Origin: Bradyrhizobium tropiciagri
GTDB lineage: Bacteria; Pseudomonadota; Alphaproteobacteria; Rhizobiales; Xanthobacteraceae
Length of the DNA stretch: 64,000 nt
Reading direction: 5' to 3'
NCBI RefSeq assembly: GCF_001189845.1
Contig: NZ_LFLZ01000009.1
Coordinates: 124,001-188,000 of the forward strand
A program made the position numbers and the translations under genes. Below are positions 60,745 through 64,000 of this stretch, in pieces; within the stretch, counting starts at the first letter, position 1, and every line of letters begins with the position of its first letter. The notes below the pieces were generated by a model. That model did no database searches. It was given only the letters and a program-made list of their open reading frames with translations, and had not been told where the DNA came from.

Positions 60745-60954
60745 CTATCGGTCCTGAAATAAGACGACAGGATCAACACCAAGCGCTTCCGAAATTTGTT
60801 CAAGAGCGTCAACGGTCGGTGAACTTTCCTGGCGTTCGATCATTCCAATGTAGTTGCGATTCAGGCCAGCACGATCGGCCAATTCCTCTTGGGAAAGGCC
60901 GCCCTTCCGTCGTAGACGCCGAAGATTTTGGGCTACCACCCGCCGCAACTTCAT
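60745..60954 (-). CDS. Xre-family helix-turn-helix regulator
   Basis: The ATG at 60954 gives a 69-residue protein that is almost entirely a helix-turn-helix domain: AQNLRRLRRKGGLSQEELAD, RAGLNRNYIGMIERQESSPT, VDALEQISEALGVDPVVLF. A TTG at 60972 would add six residues. It is divergent from the gene at 61034, and a perfect palindrome lies between them, so it probably controls both. Such single-domain regulators are common on mobile elements. Confidence 0.85.
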   Translation of the reverse strand: MKLRRVVAQNLRRLRRKGGLSQEELADRAGLNRNYIGMIERQESSPTVDALEQISEALGVDPVVLFQDR

Positions 60955-60988
60955 GCGGCAAGACGGCCTCAAACGTCACTTGATCTCC

Positions 60989-61004
60989 ACCTAGTATACT
61001 AGGT
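60989..61004. promoter_or_regulatory. Palindromic operator ACCTAGTATACTAGGT
   Basis: A perfect 16-bp palindrome in the 79-bp divergent region between the Xre regulator and the gene at 61034. Xre proteins bind such sites as dimers, so it is a strong candidate operator. Its centre TAGTATACTA could also overlap a -10 element. Confidence 0.7.
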
Positions 61005-61033
61005 ATTGTTCGTGCCTCATTGGGAAGTTTTAG

Positions 61034-61435
61034 ATGACCCATGCGCGAACCCCATCGATCAAACCGTTCGTCGAGCACGTCTCCCTAATCGACAGGCGGC
61101 TTCTCCGCGTTGGCTATCGAGCTGACGGGGCGGACTCCTTCTTAGCAAGTGTTGAACTTCCCGTTGAATTACTTGAACACGAAATCGTTGGCGGCCTTGA
61201 GTTGGTCACTACGATTAGTCCTTCCGGCGAAATCGTGTCCCAAATCTTCGGGTCATCCGGATTGGTTTTGGAGGGGCCTCATTCGACCGTCTCAATTGAT
61301 CGTCTGGTTTCACAGACCGTCGACAGCGACAACCTTCGACTAGAGGAGCTACCGACAAGTGAACTGAGCGGGCTCTTGAGATCGCTGGAGGCATCCATCG
61401 AACACGTAAGGACGGCACTCGCACAGAGGGCATAG
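61034..61435 (+). CDS. Hypothetical protein divergent from the Xre regulator
   Basis: ATG at 61034, with GGGAAG upstream. The 133-residue soluble product reads FVEHVSLIDRRLLRVGYRAD, SFLASVELPVELLEHEIVGG and LELVTTISPSGEIVSQIFGS, ending in a helical LSGLLRSLEASIEHVRTAL. No motif identified. The gene shares a 79-bp divergent promoter region with the Xre gene, so it is probably the regulator's main target, perhaps a toxin-like or mobile-element partner. I do not assign a function. Confidence 0.6.
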   Translation: MTHARTPSIKPFVEHVSLIDRRLLRVGYRADGADSFLASVELPVELLEHEIVGGLELVTTISPSGEIVSQIFGSSGLVLEGPHSTVSIDRLVSQTVDSDNLRLEELPTSELSGLLRSLEASIEHVRTALAQRA

Positions 61436-61455
61436 CTCCCCGTCAGTGGGAATCC

Positions 61456-62094
61456 TAATAATCACTAAATGACGACCCTGCAAAATAGACCCGGAATCCA
61501 TGAGCGAGATAGTTGTGTGCGATGACCCGGTCGTTTCCATCGCCTTCCTTGCCGCGCAGGGCGATGTGCATATGGTGATTGGCCGGCGCTGAAACGGTTG
61601 ACGGCGAGCCAGTCGAGCCTGGTTCCGAGATCCCGCTTCGGCTGCCGCATGAGGTGCAGGTTCGTCAGCTCCGCACAACGCCAAACCTGAACTGGTGGCG
61701 ATCGCTGGCACCGCGCGCTGTATCGGGCTCGCCATCAGCGCGATCACCACTTGCCTCGTATAGCTCCCCTGGCGCGTCCTCGCGGATGACGCGTCGCGCC
61801 GGACGTATCGCAGGTGAGCTCGCACTACACAGTGCCACCTGACTTGGTCCGCACTAATACGCCCCTTGGCCGCGACACGGCGTTGGTCTGGCTTCGTCCG
61901 CGCTCGCCCAGCACCATACCTATCGCGTGACCGCGGACGAACCGGCCACCGCGAAATGAAGGACCTGTCCGAGCACTGGCGCCAGCCTTAACTGTTTCCC
62001 GCCGCACATATCGCAGATAGCAGGTCGCCCTCCTGGCTCTGCGAAAGTTTATCCGTCCGAGCATTACTTCGAGTTCTTCGTCAATCTCTCGCAT
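61456..62094 (-). pseudogene. VirD2/DUF3363-type relaxase N-terminus, heavily frameshifted
   Basis: Pieces of one relaxase are found in order in different minus-strand frames. MREIDEELEVMLGRINF and KAGASARTGPSFRGGRFVRG form the start; AHLRYVRRD comes next; then REDAPGELYEASGDRADGEP and ASDRHQFRFGVV; then LMRQPKRDLGTRLDWLAVNR; then NHHMHIALRGKEGDGNDRVI and AHNYLAHGFR. This follows the DUF3363 relaxase consensus through the HxH metal site (HMHIALRG). At least three frameshifts and an early stop show it is dead. Relaxases nick the transfer origin during conjugation, so this marks a former conjugative or mobilisable element. Confidence 0.78.
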
Positions 62095-62642
62095 TGCCCG
62101 CATCCGACATTGAACAAGCCGACGATATGTCAAGTCGAGGATTGGCCGACAAGATGCAGACGCAATTGCGCAGACAGGCTATAGTCTTGGGTCGAGCGTG
62201 GTGACAGTGTAGAGTTAGAAAGCTCCAAATCTTGGATGTGCAGACAACCACTTAGCCGCTCTCCGGCGACAGTGCTTTTATCTTGCTATGCGCCCTAACC
62301 TGCTCCGTCCCCAAGCTTCGTTGGTCTGGCTTTCCTCTCATTGCCTCGTCAATTCACCCCATGTTCGATCAGAGCGGCATGAAACAGCGGCCTTTTGCAC
62401 AAAAATACGAAGGGCAATTCGAGCTCTGAGGGCATGAGCGCACACATCATTTCGGTTCGTTAGAGGAACGAAATTGACCTTACGAGATCGAAAATCGGAG
62501 CTCGATCCGACTCAAAATGCGAGCGTCAGCTCAAAAATACTGCGTCAAATTCCCTCGGATCGACCGCATTTTTCGGGTCGCGAAGAGGCACTTCTGAACG
62601 CAAAAGTGTTCCTCTTCCCCTTCTTGAAGGGGCGCAAGCAAC
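62095..62642. other. Gene-free stretch between relaxase remnant and terminator
   Basis: No supported gene. A small hairpin, TTCGTT-AGAGG-AACGAA, lies at 62456-62472 without a T-run. Beyond that I see nothing. Confidence 0.45.
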
Positions 62643-62675
62643 GGAAAAAGGCCCCGCCTCCGAGGAGGCGGGGCC
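62643..62675 (-). terminator. Intrinsic terminator of the DUF736 gene
   Basis: The sequence at 62650-62675 forms a GC-rich hairpin (11-bp stem GGCCCCGCCTC / GAGGCGGGGCC, four-base loop). On the minus strand it is followed by TTTTT. It lies 16 bases after the DUF736 stop, so it ends that transcript. Confidence 0.9.
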
Positions 62676-62690
62676 GATGATCCGATGCGA

Positions 62691-63002
62691 TCAGTCGCCG
62701 GTGCGGCGCGACCAGATCAGGGTGAAATCCTCGTCGCCGTCGACCTTGACCAGCGAGGCGTAGATCGGAGCCGGGAAGCTCGGATCGTCGAGCTTGACCG
62801 AGAGATATTCGCGATCGCTGTCGCGGACGGTCTTCTTCCAGGCGGCGCCGAACTCGGTCGCGCCGGCGAAAATGCGGTAGTCGGGAGCCTTGTCGTTGTC
62901 CTTCTCGGAGGCCGTGAACTTGGCCTTGATGTTCAGCGTCAGCGTCTTGATCGAGCCGGTGTAGCCGTTGTCCGAAGCGGTGAAGGTGCCGATGGTCGCC
63001 AT
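62691..63002 (-). CDS. DUF736-family protein
   Basis: The ATG at 63002 follows GGAG. The 103-residue product reads [58 protein letters not shown] and [20 protein letters not shown], ending [11 protein letters not shown], a full match to DUF736. The family is small, soluble and typical of plasmids and integrative conjugative elements in alphaproteobacteria, but has no known function. Its place beside a relaxase remnant and a ParB-like gene fits. It has its own terminator. Confidence 0.92.
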   Translation of the reverse strand: MATIGTFTASDNGYTGSIKTLTLNIKAKFTASEKDNDKAPDYRIFAGATEFGAAWKKTVRDSDREYLSVKLDDPSFPAPIYASLVKVDGDEDFTLIWSRRTGD

Positions 63003-63712
63003 GGTAATCTCCGTCTGTTGGTCGGGCCGAGCCCATCGCAGCCTCGATGGCGATCCTTGGCCCGGGGAGCGATCGGCCCGCAGCCCTTGGGCCCGCAGCG
63101 CCAGCGGAGGACGGCGAAAGCCTGCTTTTTTGTCTTGCGCGAGGAATGCCGCCGCTAGGCGGCAGGGGAAAAAAGCAGGCGTGAGCCGTTGCGGGAAGGC
63201 GATCGAGGCTCTTGCCGTCCCTCGGGCCTGATCAGCCCATTCGAGGATGCGTTGGACGCGAGTCCCGTGCCCGAACTGACGGGGATTACCGTGGCTGCCA
63301 AAGCCAACCGGAGCACAGGGAAACGGCGGTATCGATCGAGAAAACGTCGACGTCTGCGCACGAGATGGCAAGATGATGCACCGGGCAAATGAACGCGAAC
63401 CCAGCTGCATGTTGGCTTGCAGAACCGACGCCGCTGCCAGAATTATCCGCCCGAAGGCGCGCTCGATACGCGAGGTCCCGGCCATGACCAAGGCCCTCCG
63501 CCTATCGCCTCGTCCCTGCAAAAAGGAGGCGCAAGACCGCCACCCGGATTGCGGCAAACGGCCACGGATCGGACGGATCCTGGCCCGCGCTTGAGGGGCG
63601 GCCAGTGTGGGCAATCGCCGTTTCCCTTCCCCTAAACCGGCCGCGCGCCGTCAGGTGCGCGGCCGCAAATTTGGAGCTTGCCGGCGACGTAGTTGCGGCC
63701 CCGGCAAGCCTC
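63003..63712. other. Intergenic stretch, mobile-element backbone
   Basis: About 700 bases between the DUF736 and ParB-like genes. No frame shows a domain, and no repeat or hairpin was found. The DUF736 promoter must be at its left end. Confidence 0.4.
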
Positions 63713-64000
63713 CTACTCCGCAGCTTCCGAGCAGAAATCACCGCTCTGCGCCTCGTCTGGCGCGTCGGCTTGATGCTCCGTCCCGGCCGTCCGCAGTAAG
63801 GATGGCAGCCATCTGGTTGCCGCCAGCAGCTGCTCGGCGGCTGCTGCCATCTCAGCTTTTTTCATGCCCGACAAGCGCTCCGCAGCCTCCTCGCTGACGC
63901 CTTCGCGGACGGCCTCCAGAATGCCAGCTTTGGTGACGCGGCCAAGATAGCTGCCGACCGTCGGCCGCCAGTATCCGGTCATGTCAAGGGCAACCGCCTC
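63713..64000 (-). CDS. ParB-like partition/nuclease protein, C-terminal part (truncated by the window edge)
   Basis: The frame is open to base 64000, so the gene begins outside the window. The visible 95 residues read LDMTGYWRPTVGSYLGRVTK, AGILEAVREGVSEEAAERLS, GMKKAEMAAAAEQLLAATRW and LPSLLRTAGTEHQADAPDEA. This is the C-terminal region of ParB-family proteins carried by alphaproteobacterial plasmids and ICEs (the DM-x-x-YW-x-P motif followed by helices). The DNA-binding and N-terminal domains are not visible. It belongs to the same mobile-element backbone as DUF736. Confidence 0.75.
   Translation of the reverse strand, partial: EAVALDMTGYWRPTVGSYLGRVTKAGILEAVREGVSEEAAERLSGMKKAEMAAAAEQLLAATRWLPSLLRTAGTEHQADAPDEAQSGDFCSEAAE

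Noticed and set aside
62456..62472. Hairpin TTCGTT-AGAGG-AACGAA as a terminator
   Set aside because: Stem is only 6 bp with no T-run and no gene ends beside it.

Overview
The window reads like an accessory-rich part of the chromosome of a Bradyrhizobium-like alphaproteobacterium. This is an inference from the porin type, a YdeP-type molybdoenzyme with MobB, small secreted proteins ending the signal peptide in VMARDD/TMARAS, and the overall codon use. No rRNA or complete tRNA gene is present.

Layout. 1-9.5 kb: ordinary genes (partial porin, DUF4142 protein, FUSC transporter, mobB, FdhF/YdeP-like oxidoreductase, small secreted proteins). 10.2-14.1 kb: an orphan MASE4-type histidine kinase, then the remains of an aromatic-degradation locus: an intact IclR regulator among broken extradiol dioxygenase, P450 reductase, P450 and fumarylacetoacetate-hydrolase fragments. 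14.9-46.2 kb: an island bounded by two copies of a 47-bp tRNA-Met 3' end. It carries one minus-strand transcription unit of about 30 kb encoding an extracellular contractile injection system (eCIS, Pvc/Afp type). In order of transcription the genes are sheath, tube, baseplate and adaptor proteins, CIS-tube protein, LysM protein, gpD hub, gpV spike, PAAR-like tip, gp25, two baseplate-J proteins, a gpI-like protein, a DUF6519/beta-helix protein, a DUF4255 (Pvc16) cap, an AAA+ ATPase, a DUF4157 effector with an HNH-like C-terminus, and three glycosyltransferase genes, one fused to a methyltransferase. Four of these genes (sheath, spike, baseplate J, effector) are each interrupted by the loss of a single base.

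46.5-54.8 kb: a defence-like block. It holds an unrecognised protein, a HEAT-repeat protein overlapping a PD-(D/E)XK protein (a possible undescribed two-gene defence system), a protein with two Mrr-like nuclease domains, and an AbiE-type toxin-antitoxin pair whose toxin also carries WYL and zinc-ribbon domains. 55.4-60.1 kb: a His-Xaa-Ser (HXS) radical-SAM peptide-modification cassette hxsA-D-B-C, followed by a secreted triple-repeat protein and a KTSC-like secreted protein. 60.3-64 kb: mobile-element debris and modules: a broken HNH gene, an Xre regulator with a palindromic operator and its divergent partner, a decayed VirD2/DUF3363-type relaxase, a DUF736 gene with a clear terminator, and the end of a ParB-like gene running out of the window.

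The genes work together in three main groups. The eCIS operon would build a contractile syringe, load an effector and possibly glycosylate particle parts. The AbiE, Mrr-like and HEAT/nuclease genes probably act against foreign DNA. The HXS cassette would modify a His-rich secreted peptide.
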